Program-made: the position numbers and the translations under genes
NCBI GenBank assembly: GCA_026545225.1
Contig: CM048845.1
Span: 33,341,001 to 33,405,000, forward strand
Length of the DNA stretch: 64,000 bases
Origin: Cornus controversa
Taxonomy: Eukaryota; Streptophyta; Magnoliopsida; Cornales; Cornaceae
Direction: 5' to 3'
Shown: positions 1-11,835 of the stretch, piece by piece
How positions within the stretch are numbered: position 1 is the stretch's first letter
Layout: each line of letters begins with the position of its first letter
Notes under the pieces: generated by a model
The model's input: the letters and a program-made list of their open reading frames with translations, nothing else
Database searches by the model: none
What the model was told of the DNA's origin: nothing

Positions 1-1476
1 TTCACTTGGTCTTTGGGGTATAGTGGTTTGTTTTGACAGGTTGTAACATCCAAGTATGGGGGTGTGCTTGCATTGCCTTCATCTCATTGGTTTACTTTAT
101 TTTCCTGTCACTACTTCTTCGGATTCCTGGTATTCTCGTTCTTACTCTTCTTTTTGCTATGATTGGTGTTCATTGAGGACAATGTACAATTTAACTTTGG
201 GGGTGAGGCGATACCTTATTTTTGTGTTTATTGCATATGGGGGAAATTTTTATGAAATTCTTCTTGTTTTAGGATTTTTTTTTTGTTTATTTTATTTTTT
301 TAGTTTGTTTTTTATTTTCTTTTGTTTTGTTTTTTAGATGGGATGTTTTGACATTATTCAAGGGATTAATACCTTATGTAGGTACTTAACTTGCAATTTT
401 TGAATATGTTTTAAATTTTTGGGAAATGTGGTTTAAATTATGTGGTTTTAATCATGGTTTGCATTGACATGCCTTGAGGTGATTGGTTTTAGTTCCCTCA
501 CATGCACAAACACACTAGCATAATCTTGTGAGGTAAAAACTTTGGCTCTGAGTTATTGAGTTACATATGCTTGATATTAATTAGTATCTCTTGAGAATGA
601 GTACCGATGATGTGTTTTACTTGACTTCAATGGAAAAAAAGAGGAAAAAAAAATATGTGTTGAATAAGAAAATCGATTTGATCCTTTTTATGAGTAACCG
701 GGCCTCTATGCCTCAGGAAGCACGGAGTGTTCGCGTCAAAAGTGAAAGGGTGAGAAAAGATTCGCATTGGTTGTCTTGATTTGTAGCCTGACTAATTCGA
801 GTAATTAGGTTCTTCGGGGTATCTTAAAGCCTAGTGCCCTAAAGCCATCTGCTTTGGGAGTCACTGACTGAAAGCTTGCTACATGGATCTTTCAGAAAGC
901 TTAATAGATCAAGACATTGCACAACCAATAAAGCAACGAAAAAAAAGAAGAATGAAAGAAAAAAAAATAGAAAAGTCATGTATTCATGTTTGGAAGTATG
1001 ATTTCAATAAGGGGAGCTAGTGAATTGAAGGGGTATGTGCCTTAATAGATTCGGAGCTTGGTTATGCTACAAGAGATGACTGCTAGTTCACTTTTCACGA
1101 GGGGACTAGAGTTGATTATTTTAAGATATGTTGATGTGAATTATGCATGGGGACCATTGATTTGAATTATGGAATATGAAAGTTTGAAATTATTCTTGAA
1201 TGCAAGTTTGTAACTATATATTGTAATCTTTTTCCTAAATTAAAGTTGAAACAGAATTTGAATGTTTGTGGGTAACATTTCTGGAAACCCTCACGATACT
1301 ATACTCGTCCACTAGGGGGAACCTAGGGGTTTAAAAGCTTGTTGCATATGCTAAATGCAATCTTTTCTCCCACGAAAGTGGAGTTGGGTAGTTTAGTTAA
1401 TGTTTATTAGTTTCTTTTGTTTTAGTTTTGTTTTATTTTATTGCTAAGGGACTAGCAATATGTAAGTTTGGGGGTG
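1..1476 (+). mobile_element. 3' internal region of Athila/Tat-like Ty3 element A
   Basis: This is the non-coding stretch upstream of a 3' LTR. No retroelement protein domain is recognisable in any frame, and the short open frames are low-complexity. Phrases of the type AACTTTGGGGGTG or AAGTTTGGGGGTG recur near 40-70, 190-205 and 1463-1476, which is typical of the 3' internal end of Tat/Athila elements. The 5' part of the element lies outside the window. The plus orientation follows from the polypurine tract and LTR order at 1463-1477. Confidence 0.6.
1463..1476 (+). other. Polypurine tract of element A
   Basis: The purine-rich TAAGTTTGGGGGTG directly abuts the TGAT start of the LTR. This is where plus-strand DNA priming is expected in a Ty3 retrotransposon, and it fixes the plus orientation of element A. 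Confidence 0.6.
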
Positions 1477-3092
1477 TGATCGGCGTTGAATGTTACGCAT
1501 TCTAGCCTCTTAACTTGTGTATTTTATTCTCTTAGTGATAGATTATTTTGTGATTTTACTTCGTTTTAGTGTTTTATGTATTTTCAGGGCCTTAATGATT
1601 ATTTCAGTTAAAACCATGATTTTGGGCTTTTAAAGATGACATCCAAGATGGTTAAATGAAGCCTACATCAAATGGATCCATTCAATTATTTATTTCAACT
1701 CAAATCAGCCCAAGGAAGAGGTCCAAGAGAATTATAACTGTTGAAGGGTATTTTGGGCTGAAATCCAATTCTGCACTTAATACAGTTTTAATCTCATTTT
1801 AGAAAATGGCCTGAAACTCTTATTTTTGAGCGTCAAATTGACTCAATTCTCGCGTATGTTGAATGAAATTTGATTCTGGACACTTTTGTATTTCACATAA
1901 ATTTCGTGGATCGGACTTCTACTAGGTGAAATTTTGGGCCGAAAGTCAGTAGAAAAACCCACCTGATTAGGGGCTGCGGGAAACCATAATTGTCTCCTAA
2001 TTAGGTGGGGACTCTTCATATTCTCTTAGCTATTAATAGTGACGAATTGGGGCTGTATTGAGGGAGGCTTGACAGCAGCTTTGAAGAGCTTTTGGATTGG
2101 AGAATCATTGGAAAACAAGGAGTATTATGAGTGGCTAGTTCAGCCACCAGAGTTTTCATGTAGCCCTAACTAAACATCACTGGTTTGATTGTTCTAATTA
2201 TTGGAGATTTTTGTATTCATTCATAGATTGTGTAATTTAGAGGATTCTTATTATAGAATTGAGCAATAAAAGTCTTATAAATTCAGTTTCAATGATTTCT
2301 TATCTTGTCTTAGATATTTGATTGCTGTTATTGAACTCGTCCCTTTTGTTTTCTGTGATCATGAGAGTGATTATTACACAATGGTTTTCACTGAATATAT
2401 TATTAAAAGCTTTGATGGATTATGTCTAGAGAAGATGAACCATATTGCACCCTAGATTAGAGTAGTTAGGCAGATGGCCCATGCCAATCGAAGATAGTCC
2501 ATGACTTAGGCCCTGTTTGGCAGAGCTTTTGCTTCGGCTTTTACGTAGAAGAAAAAGAGAAGCAGAAGCTAAATCAGGAAGCTGGTATCCTCCAACTTCC
2601 TTTAAACACTCTTTTTAGATTCCGAAACTCTTCCGCCTTACCAATCCAAACACTCTCCAAAACGGCTTTTGAGCTTGAAAAGCCGAAAGACGCTTTTTAA
2701 AACTCAATCCAAACAAGGCCTTAGCCTTAATCATATATTATCTTCTTGATGGATGGAGGTGAGCTTGTAGCCACCGACACCACTTATGCATGTTATGATG
2801 CCCCATAGTTAGTTCAATTGACCATTGATTGTGAAGTTAGTGGTGAAATCAATTACCCTAGACTTATCTAATATTCTCTACACTCCTTAGTTTTTCTTGC
2901 TTTTGTTCAATTGCTTCATTAGTTAATTTAGTTATAAAAATCAGAATTCTTTTCTTTTAAATTTAATTAGAATTAATTCCGTATATCCAACTGAGTCAGA
3001 CCACAGTCCCTGAGGTTCGACACCCCTTTGGATAGCCCTATTCTGCAAGGAATCCGTTCTATTGCGAAGTGTGGTAATTTTTAATTGATACA
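1477..3092 (+). repeat. 3' LTR of element A (Athila/Tat-like)
   Basis: The repeat starts TGATCGGCGTTGAATG, very like the start of the element B LTR at 10137 (TGATAAGCGTTGAATG). It ends ...TTAATTGATACA after the phrase TCCGTTCTATTGCGA, which is also found at the end of the B LTR. The two LTRs are related but not the same family. A 212-bp MITE (2509-2720) lies inside it, so the LTR proper is about 1.4 kb. Its right edge abuts a truncated Tekay LTR. The CA end at 3092 is inferred, because no target duplication could be checked. Confidence 0.65.
2509..2720. mobile_element. Tourist-like (PIF/Harbinger) MITE
   Basis: This 212-bp element has inverted ends GGCCCTGTTTGG and CCAAACAAGGCC (11 of 12 match). 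It is flanked on both sides by TTA (2506-2508 and 2721-2723), the 3-bp target duplication of PIF/Harbinger elements. Internal inverted similarity continues (GCTTCGGCTTTTA against AAAAGCCGAAAG). It has no coding capacity. It sits inside the LTR of element A and so inserted after that LTR. Confidence 0.85.
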
Positions 3093-3349
3093 CTTATTGA
3101 GTCACACTAAACATGAATCATCTCACCAAATGCATAATCTATGTCAAGTTTAGGCACACACTTTCACCTCAAGCTTATCACAATAAAAATTACCCATTTC
3201 ATGAAAATCACAACCAATGCATTTTCAAAAAAATCTTCTTTTCATGCCTTTGCTCTACACATGGAATCAACTTTCACAATGCTTCTCAATGAACACAATT
3301 CGTAATTTGGATTCACAAACATCACCAAGTCATGCACAATAAATAATCT

Positions 3350-3390
<41 letters not shown>

Positions 3391-4079
3391 AATCTATAAT
3401 TTCACAAAAACTCAAAAATATCATTCATGTCACAAGTATGTGACTTATAGAATCAAAATAAAGAAGAATTTCACACCTCTACCTCGAATCTCAAGCTTGG
3501 AAGCTAAGTTTCAAAATCCCAGCCCTTTCTACCTTGCTGAAAGTGGACTTTGTTCTGTTCGAACCGAAGCCCTTGACCCGAGGAACAATCTACCCTTCTT
3601 TGAAAAATTTCAAATAAAGGCCTAAGCCTTCTGAAATGTAGAAAGAAGGGAGAGAGATGAAGTGGGAGAGTTAGAGAGAGAGATTGCTAGAAAGTGAAAT
3701 ATCTCAGCCCCTCTAGATATTTATATCTCCACTTGGGGTGCGAAATGACTGAAATGCCCCTTAGTCATTTAACGTACCCTCCCGAGCTCCGTTTTTGATT
3801 TTGAAAGCGGCTATGACTCTGAAATCAAGTTCTTAACTCTCTAAAAATTTCTTTTGGTCTATAACCAAAAATTATATTTTTTTTAATTTTTTTCAGATTC
3901 TCGGGCCCACCAAAACCTTAATACAACTCCAAATGTTCCCAAAACTTTCCAAAACCTTAATACAACTTCCCAAACATGTTTTTCATAATTAAAACATGCT
4001 AAACATCATTTAAAATGCAATTAGGGCAAAAATGATGCTTAAAATGGAAACCAGTTAAAATTAGACCGGATCTTTACAA
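3093..4079 (-). repeat. Truncated 3' LTR of element C (5' portion)
   Basis: On the minus strand it starts TGTAAAGATCCGGTC, directly after a purine-rich GGTTGGGAGGT and the end of the chromodomain frame. It is collinear with the first ~1 kb of the solo LTR at 18860: both contain the phrase AGCTTCCAAGCTTGAGATT followed by CGAGGT, and both have a CT-rich tract near 3650-3700 and 19255-19305. It stops abruptly at the end of LTR A. A (TA)n microsatellite lies at about 3353-3385. Confidence 0.75.
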
Positions 4080-4139
4080 CCTCCCAACCTTCAAGGAATT
4101 TCATCCTCGAAATTAGAAACATATCTCAAGTAGTGAAAA

Positions 4140-5400
4140 ACTCATGCTACTTTGAGCGGACTTCTTGTTCCCGCTCCCACGTAGCCTCATCTACTCCATG
4201 ATGCTTCAAAAGTACTTTAACAAAATAAATGGTCTTGCCCCGAAGCACTTGCTCTCTAGTATCTAAAACCTGAATTAGTCTCTCCTCGTACGACATGTCT
4301 TCCTACACCTCAAGGTCTGTTCAATCATGAATATGTTAATGATCCGGTTCATACTTTCTCAACATAGATACATAGAAAGTGTTGTGCACACTTGACATTT
4401 GCGGTGGTAATGCTAAGCGATAAATAACCTCTCTATCCTGATCCAAAATCTCAAATGGTCTGATAAATCGTGGCGCTAGCTTGCCACTACGACAGAACCT
4501 CATCAAACTTCTCCGTGGTGAGACCTTTAGGAAGACATGGTCCCCCACCTCAAATGCTAATGGTCACCGTCTCCTATCAGAATAGCTTTTCTGATAATTC
4601 TGAGCCGTAAGAAACCGCTACCTTATTATCTTGATCTTCTCTGTAGTCTCTCGAACTAAATTTGGCCCTAAGGAAACTATCTCTCCGACCTCGGTCCAAC
4701 AGACAGCTGACCTACACGACTTACTATACAAAGCCTCAAATAGAGCTATCTCAATGCTAGCTTGATAGCTATTATTGTATGCAAACTCCACCAATGGAAG
4801 GTGATCCTCCCAATTGCCTTGAAGATCAAGTACAGACGCTCGCAACATATCCTCCAGAATCTATATTGTACGTTCTGACTGACCATACGTCTAAGGATGA
4901 AAAGTCGTACTAAAGTGGAGGTTCATATCAAGTGCTGCCTGGAAACTCTACCAAAACTAAGATATAAATAATGGGTTTTTACATAAAATAATAGAAATTG
5001 GCACACCATGAACTCTAAGGATATGCTCAATGTACAATCTACTAAGAGTATCCACATCATCAGTCACTCGGATAGGAATAAAGTGAACCACCTTGGTTAG
5101 TCTATCAATGACCACCCAAACTGCATCATGACTCTTCTTTGACCTTAGAAGCCTCATCACAAAGTCTATAGTGACATGCTCCCACTTCAACATTGCCACA
5201 GGCAATGGCTATAATAACCTCGCTGGCCTCTGATGCTCAACCTCGTTACAAATTGAGCTACATCCTTCTTATACCTTTCTACCAATACTGTCGACGTAGG
5301 TTATAGTACATCTTAGTACCACCAGGATGTACTGCTAGTCTTAAACTGTGAAACTCCTTTAGAACCTCGTCCTGACAAGCTAAGGTAACAAACATCTTTC
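4140..5400 (-). pseudogene. Element C integrase and chromodomain remnants
   Basis: Broken reading frames on the minus strand keep the integrase parts in order. At about 5300-5390 there is a zinc-binding type stretch (HSLRLAVHPGGTKMY). At 4957-5205 is catalytic-core sequence with DFVMRLLRSKKSHDAVWVVI and DRLTKVVHF. At 4618-4848 is LPLVEFAYNNSYQASI. At 4336-4548 is the C-terminal part with KLAPRFIRPFEIL and LPPQMSSVHNTFYVSMLRKY. From about 4330 to 4140 the reading resembles a retroelement chromodomain (YEERLIQVLDTREQVLRGK, then VKVLLKHHGVDEATWE). Several stops and frame changes separate these blocks, so no functional protein is made. Confidence 0.8.
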
Positions 5401-5500
5401 TTTTGAATTTTAAACTCTCATCTGAATGAATCATCTATCCATCCACTACTTCGCCACTCGAAAGCCGAGTTCAAATAGTTTATATCTCCTCATCCTTCTT

Positions 5501-6860
5501 TTACTCTTCAATCACTCTACTCACAAGAGTTGGCTGAGTGATAAGAGTAAAAAGAATTGCCAATCCGTTATCCTCACTAAAATGTAATCCCATTTCTAAG
5601 ATATCTTCCACCATCTTCCACTCTGAAATAGATATGCTTGCCAAATCACTATATGAATTCCTACTTAATGCATCCGTTACCACATTGGCCCTTCTCGGAT
5701 GATATTGCAAGTCAAAGTCATAGTCTTCTATATACTTCATCCACCTCCGTTGCCTCATATTCAAATCTTTTTGCAAGAAAATGTATTTGAGATTTTTTTT
5801 ATTGGAGAACACTTCAAATTTCTCACCATACAAGTAAAATCTCCACACTTTGAGTGCAAAGATCACCACTGCCCATTCCAAGTCATGTGTCGGGTAGTTT
5901 TGTTCATGTGTTTTCAACTGCCTTGAACCATACACTACTAATATTTTGGTTTGCATCAACACACAGCCCAAACCAAGTCGTGAGGTGTCATAATAGATTG
6001 TGTACCCTAACCCAAGTTATGGAATTATCAAAATTGTTGCTGAAGTCAAACGACTCTTTAATTCCATGAATGTATGCTCACAAGCATCATTCCACACAAA
6101 TTTCACTCTTTTTCGGGTAAGTTTAGTTATTGGTGCCGCTAACCTCAAAAAGTCTTTCACGAATCTCTGATAATATCTGGCCAATCCTAAGAAGCTTCGT
6201 ATTTCAAATACGTTCTTAGGTCTTTCCCAATTCATCACCGCCTTTATCTTCGATGGATCCACGAAAACTCCTCTTTCGGACACAACATGCCCAAGGAACC
6301 TCACCTCTGCTAGCCAAAACTCATATTTCTCGTATTTGGAATACAACTGGTTCTCTCTTAGAAGTTGTACTACTATCCTCAAATGATTCTCATGCTCCTC
6401 TTTCGAAGACGAGTACACTAGGATGTCATCAACAAACATAACTACAAACTTGTCTAAATACACATTGAACACTCGGTTCATCAAATTCATGAATATTGCT
6501 GGTGCACTCGTCAAACCAAAAGGCATTACCAAAAACTCGTAGTGTCTGTATCATATGCGAAAAGTGGTTTTCTGAATGTCCGCCTCTCTAACCCCCAACT
6601 GATAATAGCCCGATCTCAAGTCAATCTTTGAGAAACATTTAGAACCCTTCAGTTGATCGAACAAATCATCTATCATTGGCAAAGGATATTTATTCTTGAT
6701 CGTTGCCTAATTCAACTTTCGATAGTCAATGCAAAGTCGCAAAGACCCATCATTTTTCTTAGCCAAAAGAACCAGAGCTCCCCAAGGTGAAGTACTAGGA
6801 TGTACAAATCCCTTATCTAGTAGCTCTTGTAATTAGTCCTTTTGCTCTTTCAATTCAGCC
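5501..6860 (-). pseudogene. Element C reverse transcriptase and RNase H remnants
   Basis: At 6700-6840 the minus strand reads the RT fingers region ([20 protein letters not shown], then DY). At 6017-6532 comes [17 protein letters not shown] and the active-site motif FVDD in [13 protein letters not shown]. After the RT connection ([12 protein letters not shown]), 5501-5971 holds RNase H with [32 protein letters not shown] and the closing NVVTDALSR. This is the normal Ty3 order. Stops at about 6535-6560 and 5975-6010 break the frame. Confidence 0.85.
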
Positions 6861-7491
6861 GATGCCATTCGGTACGGTGCCATAAAAATGGGCCGGTACC
6901 TGGAGCAAGTTCTATAATACACTCTACTTCCCTTTTCGGAGACAACTTTGTCAAGTTCCCCAAAAATACATCCATAAACTCACATACCACACGAGTAAGC
7001 TCTCCAAGTGTCCCATCATCACCATCAACTAGCAACCTTGCTAAGAAACACCCAAGTACTTTTCGATCACTAGGACTATATGAAGACGACAAATAGAACT
7101 CATCTCGCTCTCCCACAAAGCAAATACTAACACCCTCCGGTGTACACAAGGTCACTCTCCTCCTATAGCAATCAATATTGGCCTTAAAGGTAGATAGCCA
7201 ATCTATACCCAATATCACATCAAAACTAGACATGTCGAGGAGAATAAAGTCAAACATTAATTGGTGTCTCGAAAACTCGATCTCGCAAGACCAACACATA
7301 CTACCCAAGGTTACTCTACCTCCAATTGGTGTATCAATGGATAAAACTGAGTCTAATGATGACACCTTCAACCCTAAAGCACAAGCAAATACATATGAAA
7401 TGAATGAATGTGATGCACTCGAGTCCACTAAAACCCTAACCCATGAGCTAGATACAAGGAATATACCTTGGACCACTGATAATCCTGCCAA
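6850..7491 (-). pseudogene. Element C retropepsin-like protease
   Basis: This 213-codon open stretch on the minus strand contains the aspartic protease signature region VRVLVDSSASHSFISY. The usual Ty3 motif is D-S-G-A, so the glycine after the catalytic Asp-Ser is replaced by serine. ILGIDWLSTF follows, the second conserved protease block of plant Ty3 elements. The end of the frame (ELAPGTGPFLWHRTEWHRLN) reads into the PR-RT linker. The open length suggests a limited number of disabling changes here compared with gag or integrase. Confidence 0.8.
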
Positions 7492-7539
7492 GGTCTCAGA
7501 TAGAACAAGAGTGAAGGCACGGCCCTATGCTCTCTAACC

Positions 7540-8635
7540 CTGTTGCCCTGTACCTTGATATCCAGACTGCTGAATAGGAGCACTAGACGTGGCTCCTCTA
7601 GTCAGTGCCAGTGAAATCTGAACAGATGGCACTATCTGTGGTGGTGGCAATACTCTAAAGCTCAACTGTGGAGTAGTAGGCTGTGTAGGATGCTACTGTG
7701 AACCAACCCCACTCTAAGTACCCTTCTTCTTGTGCCCCATCTGCTGACAATGGTAGCATTTATGCCAATATAGTAGTATGCCCTTGTGTACATTCGGACC
7801 TATAATGTCCAGGTTTCTGACAGTTTAAGCAAACCACTCTAGATGTGAAGATCCAGTAGGTACAACCACTGATGGTGTCGACTAGGCTTGTTCCCTTGTG
7901 ACCATCCCTTTGTTTTTTCCTAGTACGATTGTCTGGAAGAGATCCCTTATCCTTTGATTATCATTACTGAGCTCCTCGGCTATCAATGTCCTCTCCACTA
8001 CCACCGCATAACTAGTCAAACCTAAAACTACGACTCGATCCTGTATGAATGTTCAGAGACCTCTCACGAACTACTTGATCTTAGGCTCCTCAGTTGAGAT
8101 TATCTCTCATGCAAAACAAACCGAAGATGTGAACTTGGTCTCGTATTCCATCATTGTCATTAAGCCTTGAACCAACTCATAGAATTCCCACCTCAAGTTA
8201 TCCTTCACCATCACTGAAAAGTACTTTTCAAAGAAAAGCAATTGGAACATATCCCAATCTATTGTCGCAATGTCATAGTAGTTTCCTATGAATTTCCACC
8301 AACGACTAGCCTCACCTTTAAGGTAATGGGGGGCCACTTTCACCATTAGGTCCTCCTCTATCTCAAGCATAGTAAGAAGTGTCACAATCTTATCCAACCA
8401 ATTTTCTGCCAGCATAGGATCGGATCCTCTCGAGTATGTTGGTGGACTATGCTTCTTGACATGTCCTAATGCTGTTATCATTAGACTAGGAGGCGCTGCT
8501 CTTGGCGGAGCTTGTGTTTCCTCTTGCGACTCCCTAGCTATTTACCATATGGTGGTAATCATATCGCGCATAAACCATTCTCCATCTATAGGAGCTATTG
8601 CCGGTACTCCTCCATGAGCTCTATGTGGTGGCATC
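7540..8635 (-). pseudogene. Element C gag remnant with zinc knuckles
   Basis: The minus strand reads a Ty3 gag at 8107-8481 (DPMLAENWLDKIVTLLTML, then YLKGEASRWW and the FEKYF block). A probable start lies near 8632 (MPPHRAHGGVPAIAP). At about 7735-7830 two CCHC-type knuckles can be read (CLNCQKPGHYRSEC and CYHCQQMGHKK), the nucleic-acid binding end of gag. Stops near 8540, 8100 and 7700 break the frame. The knuckle-protease-RT order agrees with chromoviruses. Confidence 0.75.
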
Positions 8636-8934
8636 TTTCTATATAGATGGAAAGATGACACATTAAAATCCAAAGCATGACTACCATTGTCCAATTCTAT
8701 TCATGCACACTCACAACATGCTAAGTCACTTTATAAATAGCATGCTATATCAAACAAGTAAGCACATAAGCATATTCCATGTAATTAGGCGTTTAACCTC
8801 AAATATAGGATCATAACCTCAAGTTCACAATTCTACACGTGGTTTAATCCCATCCTTCATCCAAAGGTATTCAACACTCTCAAACTTACACGTGATATGA
8901 CCATTCCCGTCGTCCCTAGGTATTCCAACCTAGA

Positions 8935-8946
8935 GCTATGATACCA
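8935..8946 (-). other. Primer binding site of element C (tRNA-iMet type)
   Basis: The minus strand reads TGGTATCATAGC, one change from the common plant retroelement primer site TGGTATCAGAGC, which is complementary to the 3' end of initiator tRNA-Met. It sits immediately inside the 5' LTR, whose end (...GGGGCGTGATA) is at about 8950. Confidence 0.75.
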
Positions 8947-8948
8947 AG

Positions 8949-10136
8949 CTATCACGCCCCAATTTCTAACTCCTAGTTAAGAGCGAGGGAAATGGGGGTG
9001 AACGGTGATTATCAAACATCAACACTCCTAAGCACAATAGCCCCTTGATATCATGCTCTAATATCAAGTTATCACGCCCTAATTTCTGACTCCTAAAAAC
9101 TGAGGGTGATTTGGTCCCTTAAACCCTAATGAATTTCCTCAACCTCTAACTCAATGCAGAAGCATAATTATCTGCATACTTGTGTCTAAATACGCATCAA
9201 CATCAACCCCTAACTAGAGCCCCACACATAGCTACAATTGCACAACACTGGTTATTGGTCCCTATTTTTGCATAATCGAAATGTACATTTCACACAATCA
9301 AAATGTGCACTTCGATTGATCGAAATATCATATTCGCATAATTGAAATGTTCGATCATACGAAGTATTATCAAGGTATTATCGAAGTTTATCATCATTCG
9401 GGACTTCTACAATTCTAAAACCTTGTAATTTTTCAATTAATCGAACTACTCATTTTACAAAATAAAGATTTTCAATCATGCGAAATGGAGATTTCGCACA
9501 ATCGAAGTCCTCTATGTAGAAATCCTGCATTTTCCACAAGGGGGCATTTTTATGCCAATTCCTCATTTCTCCATACTGATACATTCTCTAAAGAGTTCTA
9601 AACATTTCTAATGGTTTACAACAGTATCACATAATCCACGCATAAGAATTAAACCTCCAAGTAATTTCATCCACAAAACATACATAATGGGATTAGAACT
9701 CAACATTATCCATTCATATACCAAAACTCATTCATAAAGAAGTTCAAAAGATTCATTATTTCTACATCTCCCACAAGTTATACATGAAGGAATTCACAAA
9801 ACATATATTTTCCAAGAGTTCAAGTTATGCCATATGTGGCATTTACATTTGAAGTTTGTATACGTAAAATGAATCAATGTAAAGGCAACACAAAAACTAT
9901 AGTCGACATGCCACAAGCTGGCATGGACCTCTATATACATATGTCCAAAAGGAATTCAAAAAGGAGCTCAAAATCCACTCTAAGCTCTATGCCTCGTCCT
10001 CTACGGGAGCTATATTTGAAAAGAGTTTGGGGGAAGGGGTGAGTATACAACTACGCCCAGTAGGAATAATCCACTCGATTGTATCTTAACTTAGGCAGTC
10101 ATGCATGTATGCATATGAAATCTCTACATGACTATA
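8949..10136 (-). repeat. Truncated 5' LTR of element C (3' portion) with duplicated tail
   Basis: It is homologous to the last ~1.1 kb of the solo LTR at 18860-21308, for example GATTTCATATGCAT near 10120 and GATTATTCCTACTG near 10070 on the minus strand. The terminal motif GGCGTGATA occurs twice, ending at about 8950 and 9070 (offset 120 bp). Between the two lies a primer-site look-alike (minus TTGATATTAGAGC, about 9055-9067). At 9240-9500 are many short TTCGCATAATCGAAA-like phrases. The repeat is cut at 10136 by LTR B. Confidence 0.7.
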
Positions 10137-11539
10137 TGATAAGCGTTGAATGTTAGACATTCTCGCGCCTTTACTTATGTATTTTAATCACATAACTGCA
10201 CATATTGTATAGTTTATACATATTTTTATGTTTTTGATGATTTTAGGTTCAAACTCAGAATTCGATGCAATTTGACTCCTTTATCAGTTCAAGAATGCAT
10301 TCTTATATTCGATTGTGCTTCATAGAAAGTCCACATCAAGGAATAGTGAATGGCGTGTCAAGACCGGAGTCGAGAAGCTGAAGAGTTGAAGATCTGCAGA
10401 AGAAGGAGAGATCAATGCATCAAAGTCATGGTTTCAATGCATCGAAGCTTTGATGTATCAAAGTTCCCACTTCGATGCATCGCCCAATCCTACAGAAGAT
10501 ATTTTTTTCAAGATATTTTCTTCACTTGCCACTTGTCCAATTTTGCTTTGATGAAGCCTTGAACGAAATTTCTGTGATATTTTGAGCCTAAAGTCAGATA
10601 TAGATAGGAAATATGTAATAATTGGATATATCACAATCTTTGTAATAGAGAGCATATATAGAATTCTAGAGAGATAGTGAAGTTCTAGAGAGGGAAAGCT
10701 TCAAAGAGGGCTTTGTAAGGCCTTGAAGACCATTTTGAGCATGGGATCATCTCTGTCTATGGAGTGCTTCCAACCCACCATGATCAACTAATCATTCTCT
10801 AGGGTTTTGACAAACCCTAGTCTTGTAAATACGTTCTAACTTTAGTGAATTGAGGTTTTTATGTAATTTGTGTATATGTACCTTGCCTTGAGCCTTATGA
10901 GTAATATAAGTTTAAAAATTCTTTATGTTCATGTGAGTAATTTATCTTTATTTTCTTAGAATGCTTATTTCCCCTACATGATCTTCAAACACTTGTAGTT
11001 CTACAAGGACTACATGTGATGACTTGGTACTAGTTTTCACTTTAACATGCATAGCAAGATTTGCATCGTCCATACTAAGAAATGGTAAATTAGCAACACT
11101 TAGTTAATTAGGTATTTAGGTAAGTAGGTAGGTAGGGAATTTACACGCATCGAAGATGGGTTATAGTATTTTAAGGTGCATGCATCCTCTTGACGGTAGC
11201 ATTGTAGGCTATAAGCCATTTGCACCACTTAGTACACAATTGCATGAATTTTCTGAATTTATTATAAGTTTGGCATACTACGAGGCTAGTGGTGAAGTCT
11301 CAACCCTAGTCTTTTACTCTTTTCTCATACTTAACATTTTAATTATCTTTTATGCTTTTAAAGTAGAGTAAGCAAGCAACCTACACTTGGTTATGATTTA
11401 AACGAGAACCAACCCTTGACCTTTAGCGAGTTATTCCTACGTAGTCTCTATGGGATCGACACCCTCAACTTAGAGCCCAATCCTTCAAGGATTCGTTCTA
11501 TTGCGAGTAGTAAATATAAATTGCAAAATTCTACACACA
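10137..11539 (+). repeat. 5' LTR of element B
   Basis: It starts TGATAAGCGTTGAATG and ends ...AATTCTACACACA just before the primer site. Four copies of an ATGCATC-type phrase (ATGCATCAAAG, ATGCATCGAAG, ATGTATCAAAG, CGATGCATCG) lie at 10411-10483. Its 10470-10725 segment recurs at 14158-14414. The end carries the phrase GGATTCGTTCTATTGCGA shared with LTR A. Confidence 0.8.
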
Positions 11540-11547
11540 ATATTTTT

Positions 11548-11565
11548 TGGCGCTGTTGCCGGGGA
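11548..11565 (+). other. Primer binding site of element B (tRNA-Asp type)
   Basis: TGGCGCTGTTGCCGGGGA differs by one base from the complement of the 3' end of plant tRNA-Asp (TGGCGCCGTTGCCGGGG), the usual primer of Athila/Tat elements. It lies 8 bp downstream of the LTR end. Confidence 0.85.
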
Positions 11566-11835
11566 CTACGGTTTAATAGTTAAAAATAGAGGATTGAGTC
11601 TAGTTTGAATCTTAAGTTAACTCATTCTTTACATTCTTTAATTATAATTATTTTTCTTATTTGTTAAGTGCTTTATTTTAGGTACTTATATAATCAAGGC
11701 GTTGGGACTTAAGCTCAGACCCTTTGTGAGTACTGTATCTATTTTCGTGCACTTAATTGATATTCAATTTTATTATTTTTGTATATATGGATAGTGTAGG
11801 TTTTCAGTTTTATTTTTATTTGTTTATTTGAAAAC

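Larger units (their letters stand above)
3093..10136 (-). mobile_element. Element C: degenerate Tekay/Del-type chromovirus
   Basis: On the minus strand the order is partial 5' LTR, tRNA-iMet type primer site, gag with CCHC knuckles, protease, reverse transcriptase, RNase H, integrase, chromodomain and partial 3' LTR. This is the Ty3/gypsy order, and the C-terminal chromodomain places it with the chromoviruses. All frames are broken by stops and frameshifts, so it is dead. Both LTRs are cut where Athila-like LTRs begin (3092/3093 and 10136/10137). The left copy keeps the first ~990 bp of the LTR and the right copy keeps the last ~1190 bp. Confidence 0.85.

Noticed and set aside
56..337. 93-codon frame at the window start
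   Set aside because: It is low-complexity Phe/Tyr-rich and lies in the non-coding 3' region of an Athila-like element.
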